DNA of 40,033 nucleotides from Christensenellaceae bacterium (GCA_012837835.1 DUQK01000009.1:1-40033), one strand, 5' to 3'. Positions 8,667 to 17,746 are shown, counted from the stretch's first letter. Program-made: numbers and translations. Notes: generated by a model not told the origin, from the letters alone.

Positions 8667-8740
8667 TTGTTTCATAGGAATAAAAGCCTTATTTAAAGGC
8701 ATAATTACTAAAATTTTACATGCGGATAGCATCATGTTTA

Positions 8741-8769
8741 TTGACTATACAGTAAAAACGGCATATAAT
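8741..8769 (+). promoter_or_regulatory. Consensus sigma-A promoter of the exported hydrolase gene
   Basis: TTGACT (8741-8746), a 17-base spacer and a perfect TATAAT (8764-8769) lie about 40 bases upstream of the GTG start at 8811. The rest of 8455-8740 holds the minus-strand etfB leader and promoter; no other gene is seen there. Confidence 0.8.
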
Positions 8770-8810
8770 TACAGTGAACAATTCAAATAAACAAAAGGGA
8801 GGTTTTGTTG

Positions 8811-9680
8811 GTGAAAAAACTAATTGCTCTTGTGCTGATTGTACTTTGCGTTCTATCTATGGGCGTTGCTGCTGAGAAGGCCGGCTATGTTGAAACAGTT
8901 ATTGATATCGACGCGGACGACCATATAATCCCTGCTACCTTATGTGTGCCTGCGGGTGAGGGGAAGTTTCCCGCAGTGGTAATGCTGCATGGCACTGGTT
9001 CTAACCGTGAAGAAGCGGGCAACGGCTACAAAACAGCTGCTCCTGTGCTCGCTGAAAAGTATGGTTTAGCGACAATTCGTATTGATTTCATTGGCTGTGG
9101 TGACTCTACCGGCGATTATAAGGATTATACATTCGATTCTGCTGTGGCAGATGCCGTAGCTGCTGTAAATTATCTAAAGACTTTAGATAATATTGACGGT
9201 GAAAACATAGGTATAATGGGCTGGAGTCAGGGCGGTACAAATGCGCTTATGGCTTGTGCAAATCATCCAGAGTTGTTTAAAGCAATAGTAACGTGGGCGG
9301 GCGCACCGGATATGACGATTATGCTAACAGAGGAGCAATACAATGAAGCAAAGGAAAATGGCTTTTATGTTATGGAATTCGGATGGCGTGATCCGCTAAA
9401 CTTTTCACTGCAATGGTGTGAAGACGTAATGAATACTGACGTGCTGGCTGAATTTGCCGCTTTTGAAGGACCTGTTCTTGCGATTAATGGCTCTGAAGAT
9501 ACTGTTGTAGATCCTGAATGGGCAGATAAAATAGTTGCCGCCAATAAGAATGATGCCTCTAAGACCTACATAATTGAAGGCATGGACCATACTTTTAACG
9601 TGTTTACCGAACCGGAATTCAACGCGTTGCTTGAAGCAGTAGATGCTACTGGTACGTTCTTCGCGGAAAATCTCAGGTGA
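8811..9680 (+). CDS. Exported alpha/beta hydrolase
   Basis: This 289-residue protein starts with a Sec signal peptide (MKKLIALVLIVLCVLSMGVAA) and probably a signal peptidase I site after residue 21. There is no lipobox cysteine. The mature part is an alpha/beta hydrolase of the dienelactone-hydrolase/S9-peptidase type: oxyanion loop LHGTGSN (59-65), nucleophile elbow GWSQGG with S139, probable acid D230 (NGSEDTV) and base H260 (GMDHTF). The substrate is unknown; esterases of acetylated or feruloylated sugars are common relatives. I chose GTG at 8811 because AAAGGGAGG lies eight bases upstream. A TTG at 8805 would be too close. It is a single-gene unit with its own promoter and terminator. The codon use (more ATT and GCT) resembles the right-hand island more than its neighbours. 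Confidence 0.85.
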   Translation: MKKLIALVLIVLCVLSMGVAAEKAGYVETVIDIDADDHIIPATLCVPAGEGKFPAVVMLHGTGSNREEAGNGYKTAAPVLAEKYGLATIRIDFIGCGDSTGDYKDYTFDSAVADAVAAVNYLKTLDNIDGENIGIMGWSQGGTNALMACANHPELFKAIVTWAGAPDMTIMLTEEQYNEAKENGFYVMEFGWRDPLNFSLQWCEDVMNTDVLAEFAAFEGPVLAINGSEDTVVDPEWADKIVAANKNDASKTYIIEGMDHTFNVFTEPEFNALLEAVDATGTFFAENLR

Positions 9681-9698
9681 TAAATATTAGATAAAAAA

Positions 9699-9734
9699 AC
9701 AGGGCTATCCATAAAAACGGGATGCCCTGTTTTT
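9699..9734 (+). terminator. Rho-independent terminator
   Basis: ACAGGGC (9699-9705) pairs with GCCCTGT (9724-9730), continued by ATCC/GGAT around one bulged base, followed by TTTTT. It ends the hydrolase transcript. Confidence 0.85.
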
Positions 9735-9817
9735 GTGTATACATATTAACAGTTGTTATAGATAAACTAAACTAATAAATATACAAAATAAAAAACAATT
9801 TTCCTCACTTACCCAAA

Positions 9818-9846
9818 TTGACATATACGCATAAAAATGCTATTGT
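9818..9846 (+). promoter_or_regulatory. Promoter of sugar ABC importer 1
   Basis: A perfect TTGACA (9818-9823), a 17-base spacer and TATTGT (9841-9846) precede the binding-protein gene by about 30 bases. The intervening 9735-9817 is AT-rich with no other visible feature. Confidence 0.6.
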
Positions 9847-9877
9847 TTATAAAAATAAAAAACCTAGGAGGTAAGAT

Positions 9878-11146
9878 ATGAAAAGACTAATTGCACTATT
9901 TTGTACCTTGGTGCTCATAGTAGGGGCTATGCCCTTTATGGGCGCAATGACAGAGGAGAAAATCACCCTTACATTTGTTGAAGTTATGACTTCGCCCGAG
10001 AGAACCCTCGTGCTTGAAGAAGCCATAAAGGGCTTTGAAGAGAAATATCCCAACATAGAGATTGAGCTTGTTTCACCGCCCTATGAAACTGCGGAAACCA
10101 AGGTTGCCTCTATGCTAGCCATAGGTCAGAAGGTTGACATCGTTGAGATGCGCGATAACTCGGTCGCTCCGTGGATAAATAACGGCTTCCTGTATACGCT
10201 TGATGAGCTGGTTGCAAATTGGGAAGGCAGAAATGATCTGGTTGAAGCGGCGCTGCTTGCGGGCTCTTCAATTGGGGATGCGACATACTTTATCCCTCAG
10301 TACCTGTATGTAAAAGCGCTGATGGTAAGGACAGACATACTTGAAAAGCTCGGCATTACGGAAATGCCCGTAACAACGGATGAATTCCTTGAAGTATGCA
10401 AAAAGATAACCGAGCCTGATAAGGGTCAATACGCATTTGCGCTGCGCGGCATAGGCGCTCCCTGCAAAACTACTGACGTAATGTGGGTAACTGAAGTGCC
10501 CGACATAAGCGAAGATAACATCTACCTTACCAAAGACGGTACTTTCTACATGGATACTCCCGGCGGCAAAAAGGCTGTAGAAAACTACTATACGCTGTTT
10601 AAGGAATGCTGCCCGCCAGACTCTATCAACTGGGGCTTTAACGAACAGATAAACGGCTTCGTATCCGGAACAACACCCTTCTTGGTACAGGACCCCGACG
10701 CTGTTGGCAACGTATCAAAATCACTCAAGCCCGAGCAATACACAGCAATACCTATGCCCCTTGGTGAATCCGGAAAGCGCTACCTTGACTATGGCTATGC
10801 AGGCCTTGCGGTTGCGGCAAACTCCGAATACCCCGAGGAAGCATTTGAATTTATCAAATACATGATTTCAGGCGAAGTAAACGCAAACATATGCGAATTT
10901 TACGGCGCGCTCCCTGTAAACAAGAATGCTTACGAAACATCCGATATGTTCAAACTCCCCGTATACAAGGCATGGGCGGATGAAATGGAAGATGAGAACA
11001 CAATATTTACCAAATTCCCCCTTGAAGATCCGAGGTTCGCAGAATACTCTTCAACCGTACACCTTGCCGCCATACAGAGCTATCTGCTTGGCGAAACCAC
11101 CGCGGAAGAATTTATTAAAACCTGTAAAGATTTCTGGGGCTACTAA
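9878..11146 (+). CDS. CUT1-type sugar ABC transporter, substrate-binding protein 1
   Basis: This 422-residue extracellular solute-binding protein of the family-1 (MalE/CUT1) type binds a sugar and delivers it to the two permeases encoded next. It has a signal peptide MKRLIALFCTLVLIVGAMPFMGA without a cysteine at the cleavage region, so lipid anchoring is not predicted. The mature start KITLTFVEVMTSPERT, the motif AIPMPLGESGKRYLDYGYAGLAV and the closing AAIQSYLLGETTAEEFIKTCKDFW are typical of the family. AGGAGG precedes the ATG. Proximity to a GH38 mannosidase suggests mannosides as cargo (inference). It is only distantly related to the two binding proteins of the right-hand island. Confidence 0.92.
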   Translation: MKRLIALFCTLVLIVGAMPFMGAMTEEKITLTFVEVMTSPERTLVLEEAIKGFEEKYPNIEIELVSPPYETAETKVASMLAIGQKVDIVEMRDNSVAPWINNGFLYTLDELVANWEGRNDLVEAALLAGSSIGDATYFIPQYLYVKALMVRTDILEKLGITEMPVTTDEFLEVCKKITEPDKGQYAFALRGIGAPCKTTDVMWVTEVPDISEDNIYLTKDGTFYMDTPGGKKAVENYYTLFKECCPPDSINWGFNEQINGFVSGTTPFLVQDPDAVGNVSKSLKPEQYTAIPMPLGESGKRYLDYGYAGLAVAANSEYPEEAFEFIKYMISGEVNANICEFYGALPVNKNAYETSDMFKLPVYKAWADEMEDENTIFTKFPLEDPRFAEYSSTVHLAAIQSYLLGETTAEEFIKTCKDFWGY

Positions 11147-11152
11147 TAATTT

Positions 11153-11188
11153 AATTCGGGGCGGCTTTTAATGCCGCCCCGAATTTTA
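11153..11188 (+). terminator. Strong hairpin between binding protein and permease genes
   Basis: AATTCGGGGCGGC (11153-11165) and GCCGCCCCGAATT (11173-11185) form a perfect 13-base stem with a seven-base loop, followed by TTTATT. It can act as a partial terminator or 3'-end stabiliser, giving much more binding protein than permease. Confidence 0.75.
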
Positions 11189-11217
11189 TTCTAATTTAAC
11201 GATTGAGAGGGAGGATT

Positions 11218-12102
11218 ATGAAAGCTAATAAATGGTATCTCTTAATGGTACTCCCGGTTATCGCCGTTGTTGCGTTTTTCATTTTTTATCCGCTTATGAA
11301 AGGCGGCATAATTGCCTTTCAGAATTATAACCTGTTTAACCTGAAAAACATAAGCTTTACGGGGCTTGAAAATTTCAAAGCCATAATTACCAACAAAAAT
11401 GTAAGTTTCGGAATGATATTAATGAACACCATTAAGTGGACTGTTCTATCACTTATGTTTCAATTCCTGCTGGGATTTTTGCTGGCGATGATGCTAAAGA
11501 GCCCATTTAAGGGGAGAAGCGTATACTGCGGTTTTGTTTTTTACCCTTGGGCGCTATGCGGTTTTTCTATAGGACTTATATGGTCTTGGTTATTTAACGG
11601 GCAGTTCGGCGTGATAAATGACCTTCTAATGAGGGCGGACATAATAAGTGAAAACATAGGTTGGCTTTCAAATCCGGATATAGCGATGTACAGTGTAATA
11701 ATTGCCAACGTGTGGTATGGCATACCCTATTTTGGTATTATGCTGCTTGCAGCGCTGCAATCAGTACCTAATGATTTATACGAAGCGGCAACGCTTGACG
11801 GCTGCGGTTCGGTTCAGAAGCTTTTCAATGTTACAATACCGTACATAAAGCCTACTATAGTAAGCACGGTGCTGCTTCGGAGCATGTGGATAGTAAACTT
11901 CCCCGATTTAATTTACGCTATGACAAATGGCGGACCTGTAAACAGGACGCATATACTCGGCACCATGATGATAAACAAGGTATATAAAGAGTTTGACTAT
12001 GGTCAGGCTTCCGCATACGGCGTCATAATAATGGTGCTGCTGCTAAGCTATTCGATAGTCTATCTTAAGCTGACGAAGGCTTCGGAGGATAATATGCTAT
12101 GA
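11218..12102 (+). CDS. CUT1-type sugar ABC permease (MalF-like), importer 1
   Basis: This 294-residue membrane protein has about six transmembrane helices, the first at about residues 5-28 (YLLMVLPVIAVVAFFIFYPL). The EAA loop EAATLDGCGSVQKLFNVTIP, which contacts the ATPase, is near residue 195. I chose the ATG at 11218 because GAGGGAGG lies six bases upstream; a start at 11203 would contain that site. It forms a heterodimer with the next gene product (overlap of four bases, ATGA). No ATPase is encoded nearby, so a shared ATPase elsewhere (MsiK/UgpC type) must energise it. Confidence 0.93.
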   Translation: MKANKWYLLMVLPVIAVVAFFIFYPLMKGGIIAFQNYNLFNLKNISFTGLENFKAIITNKNVSFGMILMNTIKWTVLSLMFQFLLGFLLAMMLKSPFKGRSVYCGFVFYPWALCGFSIGLIWSWLFNGQFGVINDLLMRADIISENIGWLSNPDIAMYSVIIANVWYGIPYFGIMLLAALQSVPNDLYEAATLDGCGSVQKLFNVTIPYIKPTIVSTVLLRSMWIVNFPDLIYAMTNGGPVNRTHILGTMMINKVYKEFDYGQASAYGVIIMVLLLSYSIVYLKLTKASEDNML

Positions 12103-12944
12103 GTGTAAGAAAGATTAAAACCATATCATACAATGTATTCAGGGTATTTATCTTGATACTGTTCCTGCTGTTTGCCATTCTTCCTCTGTTTTGGATATTT
12201 ATAACCAGCATTAAAACAGGTGAGGAACTATACAGTATTCCGCTGGTATACTGGCCCAAAAACCCCACCTTTGATGCATATACTAGGCTATTTACATATA
12301 GTAATTTTAAGCAGTATTTTATAAACTCCATGTCTGTTACATTGTCATCATCGCTGGTTGCAATGGTGCTTTCGGTAATGGGAGGATTTTCACTATCTAG
12401 GTTCAGGCAGAAGAAGCTAAAAGGCTGGATTGAGCTGTTGCTTTATTTTACCCAGACAGTGCCGTCGTTTATGATAATGTTGCCGCTGTTTATGTTCTTT
12501 TCTAAGCTTAAGCTGGTGGATAATTTACCTGTGCTTGCGAGCATATACGTTGCAACGGTAATAGCCTTCAGCACGCTTATGTCAAGGAGCTTTTTTGATA
12601 GGATTCCTGTAAGCCTTGAGGAAGCCGCAAAAATAGACGGTTGCAACATGCTGCAATCAATAGTTTATGTGGTGTTGCCGCTAACGCTTCCCGGCATTGC
12701 AGCTATATTCTGCTTTGCCTTTGTGAACATATGGAATGAGCTTTTCCTTGCGGTAATGCTTATAAATAAATCTTCAAAATACACTGTGCCGGTCGCGCTA
12801 AACTCCTTTATATCTAAGGCGGGTGTCAGTTGGGATCTTATGAGCGCAGGTATAGTTGTATCGTTGCTTCCCACTATGGTTATATTCGGGATAGGTCAAA
12901 AATACATAGTGGCAGGGCTTACAGAAGGCGGAGTTAAGGGCTAA
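12099..12944 (+). CDS. CUT1-type sugar ABC permease (MalG-like), importer 1
   Basis: This 281-residue inner-membrane permease has about six helices (first at about 11-35) and the MalG-type EAA loop EEAAKIDGCNMLQSIVYVVLPLTLPG near residues 173-198. It ends with the characteristic QKYIVAGLTEGGVKG. The start overlaps the previous stop as ATGA, indicating translational coupling. Its stop codon lies only three bases from the stop of the convergent GH38 gene. Confidence 0.94.
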   Translation: MSVRKIKTISYNVFRVFILILFLLFAILPLFWIFITSIKTGEELYSIPLVYWPKNPTFDAYTRLFTYSNFKQYFINSMSVTLSSSLVAMVLSVMGGFSLSRFRQKKLKGWIELLLYFTQTVPSFMIMLPLFMFFSKLKLVDNLPVLASIYVATVIAFSTLMSRSFFDRIPVSLEEAAKIDGCNMLQSIVYVVLPLTLPGIAAIFCFAFVNIWNELFLAVMLINKSSKYTVPVALNSFISKAGVSWDLMSAGIVVSLLPTMVIFGIGQKYIVAGLTEGGVKG

Positions 12945-12976
12945 TTACTACTCGCACTTTAGGCGCAGAGTAATTA
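12942..12976. other. Hairpin spanning both convergent stop codons
   Basis: TAATTACT (12942-12949) and AGTAATTA (12969-12976) are perfect inverted repeats around a 19-base loop. They cover the stop codon of the permease and that of GH38. It may serve as a weak two-way terminator; there is no clear U-tract. Confidence 0.35.
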
Positions 12977-15900
12977 TTTCAAATGGTTTAAAATTAAGGA
13001 GGATTGAGCTGTTGCCTATTTGCAGCTCTTTCCCTTTTTCTTCAAGCATGGAACATAGCCATGCTTGTTTTATTTTAAAGCAAGTTGAAAGTACAGTTTC
13101 TCTTCTGCCCTGCATACTTTCGTATAGCCTTAAAATAATATCCCCGCTGTTATCTTCAGCCAGTTTAATTGTTTCAATTACTAAGGCAGGGTCATCTACG
13201 CTGAAGAAAGATTGTTCATTTGCAGTGCCGCAGCCTTGATATACGGGGTTATTAATTTCGCCTGCTTCATGCACTACGTTTGAATTTGAAAATGCACCAT
13301 CCCATATGTAGTAGGCATATGTAAAATGGTGTATGCCCTTATCGGCGTAGGGGTCGGGATTGGTTGCGCCCTTTAAGAGCGTAAGCTTAATAGAGCTTCC
13401 GCTATTGCTAACTCCGTATTTACAGTCGTTTAGTACCGCAGCTCCGTGTGTTGAGTCAAAAAGCGCAGTGTAGCTATGGTTGCATACTTCAAACCTGTCT
13501 GCGTCGTACTGTCTTGAAGAGTGGGTAGGTCGCATAATATAACCAAACTGTATTTGGTTTGCAGCCTCGCTGCTTTCTATTCCTGTATCAAATGCTACTT
13601 TGAGCAGTTTGTGTATTTCATTCCAATTTACAGTGGTTTCAAAATCTAGGCGCTTTTTGCCTGAATCAAGGCTTATTACCTGCTCTATTTTAGATGAAAA
13701 TACTTCATGCTCAAATTTAATAGAAGCTCGTACGCCTTCTTTTAATATTACAGTTGACTTTGTTTTTATTTTAGGTTCAATTAAACGCTTAGGTACTTGG
13801 CTGTCTATATCCCAAGCTTCGTAAGCTCTTGGAACATCCCTGTAAAAACAGAACTTGTTTGAAGCTGAACCTATATAGTCTACCTCTGTTTTCTTATCCT
13901 TAAAAGATAATAGCTGTCCTTCTTTAGATATGTGCGCGATAACACATTCATTTGATATTTCGTAGCCTTCAGGCGTTTCTTTTATACTTACCGGAGTATA
14001 AGTGTTGTCTTGTTTTTTAGGTACTATACTAGTTACACCCATTGAGGGGATATGTACAAGTGCAAGTGTTTTATCGCCAAAACTTGTGTGCGTAACAACT
14101 TTACCTTCAAGCGTAACAGCTCCATCACTAAAACTGCTGTCAAGCTCTATAACCCTATTTACAGGAACGCTTTGCGTGTTTATTAGTACTACTCCATTGC
14201 CATCATCGCAAAGAGGTTGGGTTGCTGAAACAATGCCGCTATCTATCATATCAAGCGTGTCATTATACATCTCTCTCGCTCTTCTATTAACCTCGTAAAT
14301 AGAGCTCCCCGGAAGTATATCGTGGAAATGGTTTAGTAGTATGTTTTTCCATATTTTGCGGATATTATCGTGCGGGTAGGGAAGATTTTCTTTTTTTGCA
14401 GCAATTGTAGATAGCATTTCAAGTGTGCGTATTCCGTTTTCGCATAGTCGGTTGCTGCGTTTAATTTCAGCTTGGGAGGTATATGTCCCCCTGTGGCACT
14501 GGAAATAAAGTTCGCCAAAGTATGTTGGCTTATCAATATCCTTACGTCGCTCAAAGAAATCCTCAGGGCTTTCATAGTTAAGTTTTGGTACACCCTGAAT
14601 GTCTTTTTCTCTGCGTATTTGCTCATAATCGTCCCTAGTTGGACCTCCGCCTCCGTCCCCGTAGCCAAAGGGCAGATAAAATTCGCCAGTGCCGTCTTTA
14701 TTTAGCCTATTTCTCCAGCGGTTGTTAAGGGTTTTGGCGTCTACAAAGGATTCATACTGCATATGCAGATAGCAGTCAATTTCAGTGCCGTCTATGCCTT
14801 TCCACATAAAGCTGTGGTAGGGGAAGGCGGCGGCGTCATTATATGTCCAGAATATTTTTTGGGTTGTAAGACCTTCTATACCGCATTTTTTAAGTATCTG
14901 CGGGAGAGAACCTGAATAACCGAAAGAATCGGGCAGCCAAGCTACTTTGCAGTCTTTACCAAAATACTTATTAAAATATTCCTTGCCGTACATTATTTGC
15001 CTTATTAGACCCTCTCCTCCTGCAAGGTTTGTATCAGGCTCAACCCACATAGCCCCTTCAACTATCCAATTTCCATTTTTTACGGCTTCTACAATTCTGT
15101 TAAAAAGTTCGGGATAATATGTGCGGCATATTTCATATAGTATAGCTTGGCTTTGCAAAAAGCGTGCTTCGGGGTATTCCTCAAGCAGCCTTAACTGTTG
15201 GGCAAATGTGCGTGCGACTTTACGCACTGTTTCCTCTAAAGGCCATAGCCAAGCCACATCTATGTGGGAGTTTGCAATAACGCTCATCTTAGGTGCATAT
15301 GTGCCGTTTTTTGCGCCCATTAATTCTGATAGGAATTCGCGCATTTTCGTATATGTTTTTCTACGCTCATACAGTGGCTTTTCTATGTCGAACTTATTTA
15401 AGAGTTCGCACAGTTTATAGTTTATTTTCTCCTTAAAAAAAGAGCTTTCAGGCTGTGTTTCATGTATATCATATAGCATGGCTATGTCAAGCCATAGCTG
15501 ATACGCTTCTTCATTCCATATACCGTAAGTGTTTTCGCCTATTAAAGCAGGGGACGGGTATTCCACAGGTACACCCATATCCGAGAAAACATAACCTGAT
15601 GCACGTTTTCCATTTGGGGATAGGGGCAGCAGCGTTCCGCTGTATGTTTCAAGCGCTATATTAAAACTCTCACCGCCTTTTGCACAGTGTACTATTGTTT
15701 GGTCTACCAAATAATGGTGAGGGTATCTTATTTCGCCTCCGCGCACAGTGCCAAAGGGTTTACCATCTAAATAAACGGTACTTTCCCAGTCTGTATCAAG
15801 GCTTATTACTATGCGCTCTCCCTTTGAGTTTTCGGGCAGTATAAAATCAGAAAAAAGCCAGCAGTACTCTTCAGTTTTTCCCCAGTTATAGCCTTTTGGC

Positions 15901-16052
15901 ATGGGGTTTTTATCTTGAGATTTAGCTTTGTCAATGGATAATAAATCCTTAGTTACAAAGCCTCTAAAATTTATTTCGCCAAGCGGGTGATAAAAATCCC
16001 TCTCCAAGGCTTTAAGTAAATGAGCAATCTGCCCATGTGTTTCCGATTTCAT
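12948..16052 (-). CDS. Glycoside hydrolase family 38 alpha-mannosidase
   Basis: This 1034-residue protein has no signal peptide, so it probably trims imported manno-oligosaccharides or N-glycan fragments in the cytoplasm. An N-terminal beta-rich domain (about 1-250) precedes the GH38 catalytic domain, beginning MSVIANSHIDVAWLWPLEET. Zinc ligands H263 and D265, the nucleophile D375 (WLPDSFGYSGSLPQIL) and the later NHFHDILPGSS histidine are all present. The mid and C-terminal mannosidase domains follow to the end. Size and N-terminal extension resemble the MAN2C1-type cytosolic branch rather than the shorter streptococcal enzymes. I chose the ATG at 16052, preceded by AGGGGTG; a start at 16097 lacks a site. 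It is convergent with sugar importer 1, probably functionally linked. Confidence 0.93.
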   Translation of the reverse strand: MKSETHGQIAHLLKALERDFYHPLGEINFRGFVTKDLLSIDKAKSQDKNPMPKGYNWGKTEEYCWLFSDFILPENSKGERIVISLDTDWESTVYLDGKPFGTVRGGEIRYPHHYLVDQTIVHCAKGGESFNIALETYSGTLLPLSPNGKRASGYVFSDMGVPVEYPSPALIGENTYGIWNEEAYQLWLDIAMLYDIHETQPESSFFKEKINYKLCELLNKFDIEKPLYERRKTYTKMREFLSELMGAKNGTYAPKMSVIANSHIDVAWLWPLEETVRKVARTFAQQLRLLEEYPEARFLQSQAILYEICRTYYPELFNRIVEAVKNGNWIVEGAMWVEPDTNLAGGEGLIRQIMYGKEYFNKYFGKDCKVAWLPDSFGYSGSLPQILKKCGIEGLTTQKIFWTYNDAAAFPYHSFMWKGIDGTEIDCYLHMQYESFVDAKTLNNRWRNRLNKDGTGEFYLPFGYGDGGGGPTRDDYEQIRREKDIQGVPKLNYESPEDFFERRKDIDKPTYFGELYFQCHRGTYTSQAEIKRSNRLCENGIRTLEMLSTIAAKKENLPYPHDNIRKIWKNILLNHFHDILPGSSIYEVNRRAREMYNDTLDMIDSGIVSATQPLCDDGNGVVLINTQSVPVNRVIELDSSFSDGAVTLEGKVVTHTSFGDKTLALVHIPSMGVTSIVPKKQDNTYTPVSIKETPEGYEISNECVIAHISKEGQLLSFKDKKTEVDYIGSASNKFCFYRDVPRAYEAWDIDSQVPKRLIEPKIKTKSTVILKEGVRASIKFEHEVFSSKIEQVISLDSGKKRLDFETTVNWNEIHKLLKVAFDTGIESSEAANQIQFGYIMRPTHSSRQYDADRFEVCNHSYTALFDSTHGAAVLNDCKYGVSNSGSSIKLTLLKGATNPDPYADKGIHHFTYAYYIWDGAFSNSNVVHEAGEINNPVYQGCGTANEQSFFSVDDPALVIETIKLAEDNSGDIILRLYESMQGRRETVLSTCFKIKQAWLCSMLEEKGKELQIGNSSILLNFKPFEIITLRLKCE

Positions 16053-16155
16053 ATTCGCACCCCTGTAAATATTTATTTTATAAGCTAAAAGTACCATAGA
16101 ATGTATATAAGGTCAAACCGTGAACCAGTTTAAATACCATAACAAGCCTCGCTTT

Positions 16156-16184
16156 TTGACAGGGAAACTGAGCTTTGGTACAAT
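16156..16184 (+). promoter_or_regulatory. Near-consensus promoter of the ECF S-component/trmO pair
   Basis: TTGACA (16156-16161), a 17-base spacer and TACAAT (16179-16184), 46 bases before the ATG at 16231. Confidence 0.8.
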
Positions 16185-16230
16185 TCTTTCACAAGTATGA
16201 ATCTTGACATTCATTTAATGAGGAGGAAAT

Positions 16231-16767
16231 ATGTCTCCAGTAAAAACACAAAAACTGACCATAGCCGCGGTATGCCTTGCGCTATGCCTGCTGCTACCAT
16301 TATTAACAGGGCAAATACCTACAATAGGCAGTATGTTATCGCCTATGCATATACCTGTATATATATGCGCGTTTTTGGCGGGTCCTTTGTATGGCGGGTT
16401 GGTAGGGGCGATAGCTCCGCTGCTTCGTAATATAATATTCGGAATGCCTCCGCTTTATCCCGTAGCAATAGCTATGGCTTTTGAGCTTTGCGCATACGGC
16501 ATAGTAGCAGGGCTTATATATAAATTTACCAAAAAGCATATGAAGCTTAGCGAAAGCGTATATTTAACCCTTGTAATAGCTATGATTTTAGGTAGAATAG
16601 TATTTGGGGCTGCTTTGTATGTGTTGCTTATGCTAAAAAGTCAGAGCTATACATTTGATGCATTCATAAACGCTACTGCGCTAAGCAGCATACCCGGAAT
16701 TGTTCTGCATTTTCTTATAGTGCCGCCGGTAGTGCTTGCGACAGAGCGCAGCGGTATACTGAAATAA
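16231..16767 (+). CDS. ECF transporter S component (substrate unknown)
   Basis: This 178-residue, very hydrophobic protein has about five to six membrane helices. It carries the sequence LSPMHIPVYICAFLAGPLYG and GAIAPLLRNIIFGMPPLYP, typical of a group of small energy-coupling-factor S components in Clostridia. S components bind a vitamin or related micronutrient and share an EcfA/A'/T module encoded elsewhere. The substrate cannot be read from the sequence. AGGAGG lies five bases before the ATG. It is followed directly by trmO. Confidence 0.8.
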   Translation: MSPVKTQKLTIAAVCLALCLLLPLLTGQIPTIGSMLSPMHIPVYICAFLAGPLYGGLVGAIAPLLRNIIFGMPPLYPVAIAMAFELCAYGIVAGLIYKFTKKHMKLSESVYLTLVIAMILGRIVFGAALYVLLMLKSQSYTFDAFINATALSSIPGIVLHFLIVPPVVLATERSGILK

Positions 16768-16768
16768 A

Positions 16769-17422
16769 TTGCATAAAATTACACCCATAGCCCATATATA
16801 TACCGATTTTCATAGCAAATTCGGGGTGCCTAGGCAGCATGGTATAGGCGAACTTGTGGGGAAAATAGTATTTGAAAAGCCCTTTAGGGACATTAATATG
16901 CTAAGAGGGCTTGAAAAGTTCTCGCATATTTGGCTGCTGTGGATATTTTCAGAAAACATAAAATCAGGCTACTCTGCAACCGTGCGCCCGCCCCGCCTTG
17001 GAGGAAACATGCGAAGGGGTGTGTTTGCTACAAGAGCCCCATTTAGACCAAATAGCATAGGCATGTCAGTAGTAAAAATAGAAAAAATAATACTTGAAGG
17101 CGCGGAAAGCCCTATTATAATAGTTTCAGGCGTTGATATGGTAAACGAAACTCCCATAATAGATATTAAACCGTATATTAAAAGCGATATTATAGATACT
17201 GCTACTTTCCCTAATATAATTCGCAGGCTTAATGTTAAAATAGACAAAAGCCTACTAAATAAAGTACCTACCGATAAACAAGCCGCACTAATAGAAATAC
17301 TTAAAGAAGACCCTCGCCCTTCATACCATAAGGATGGCAGAAAATACGGCTTTTATTTTAGCGATATGGAGATATTTTTTATAGTTAATGGCGATACCCT
17401 AACAGTTATTGATATTATTTAA
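16769..17422 (+). CDS. trmO: tRNA (N6-threonylcarbamoyladenosine(37)-N6)-methyltransferase TrmO
   Basis: TrmO (TsaA/YaeB family) uses S-adenosylmethionine to methylate t6A37 in some tRNAs. The 217-residue protein has the N-terminal signature IAHIYTDFHSKFGVPRQ (about 7-23) and the core motif RPPRLGGNMRRGVFATRAPF (about 73-92) followed by RPNSIGMSVV. The C-terminal half carries DIKPYI and the DPRPSYH segment. The only usable start is TTG at 16769, because an in-frame stop lies just upstream and the first ATG is 130 bases inside. No clear ribosome binding site is visible, so translation is probably coupled to the S-component gene ending one base earlier. Its ATA-rich codon use contrasts with the island that begins downstream. 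Confidence 0.9.
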   Translation: MHKITPIAHIYTDFHSKFGVPRQHGIGELVGKIVFEKPFRDINMLRGLEKFSHIWLLWIFSENIKSGYSATVRPPRLGGNMRRGVFATRAPFRPNSIGMSVVKIEKIILEGAESPIIIVSGVDMVNETPIIDIKPYIKSDIIDTATFPNIIRRLNVKIDKSLLNKVPTDKQAALIEILKEDPRPSYHKDGRKYGFYFSDMEIFFIVNGDTLTVIDII

Positions 17423-17746
17423 GTATAGTTATTATAAAACGTAAAGATCAACATTTCTATATTCTTATAGGGGTGTAAATAGTCATAGAATGTGACAAGT
17501 ATTCGCTTTATGAACTAAACAACAAGCTTGCATGACATGATAGGCAATAGGCAAAGTTGAGAATTTATTTTTTTATTGCTTGTATTTGTAAACACAAAAA
17601 CCAAAAAATAAATAAAGATAAAAGTTGATTTAGTATATTTACAAATCAGAATCATTCTGCAAAAATAAATATGTAAAAAATAGAGTATATGTAAATTATT
17701 ATGGGATCTAACCGGTTGAAACCGGTAATAATAAGGAGGTTATCTT
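17423..17746 (+). promoter_or_regulatory. Intergenic control region of sugar importer 2
   Basis: This AT-rich 324-base region carries a promoter candidate TTTACA (17638-17643), N17 ending in TGC, then AAAAAT (17661-17666), i.e. an extended -10. The spacer holds the palindrome CAGAAT-C-ATTCTG (17647-17659). The same arrangement recurs upstream of the isomerase gene near 24190. Further down is the perfect inverted repeat ACCGGTT-GA-AACCGGT (17711-17726), just before the ribosome binding site. In 17423-17600 I see no gene and no convincing terminator for trmO. Confidence 0.55.
17711..17726. promoter_or_regulatory. Inverted repeat, possible operator
   Basis: ACCGGTTGAAACCGGT is a perfect seven-plus-seven inverted repeat with a two-base centre, seven bases before the AAGGAGG of the binding-protein gene. 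Size and symmetry suit a LacI/GalR-type dimer, but the regulator is not in the window. Confidence 0.5.

Noticed and set aside
17423-17746. Catabolite-control (cre) site in front of importer 2
   Set aside because: No stretch matches the TGWAANCGNTNWCA pattern closely enough; the palindromes present are of a different type.
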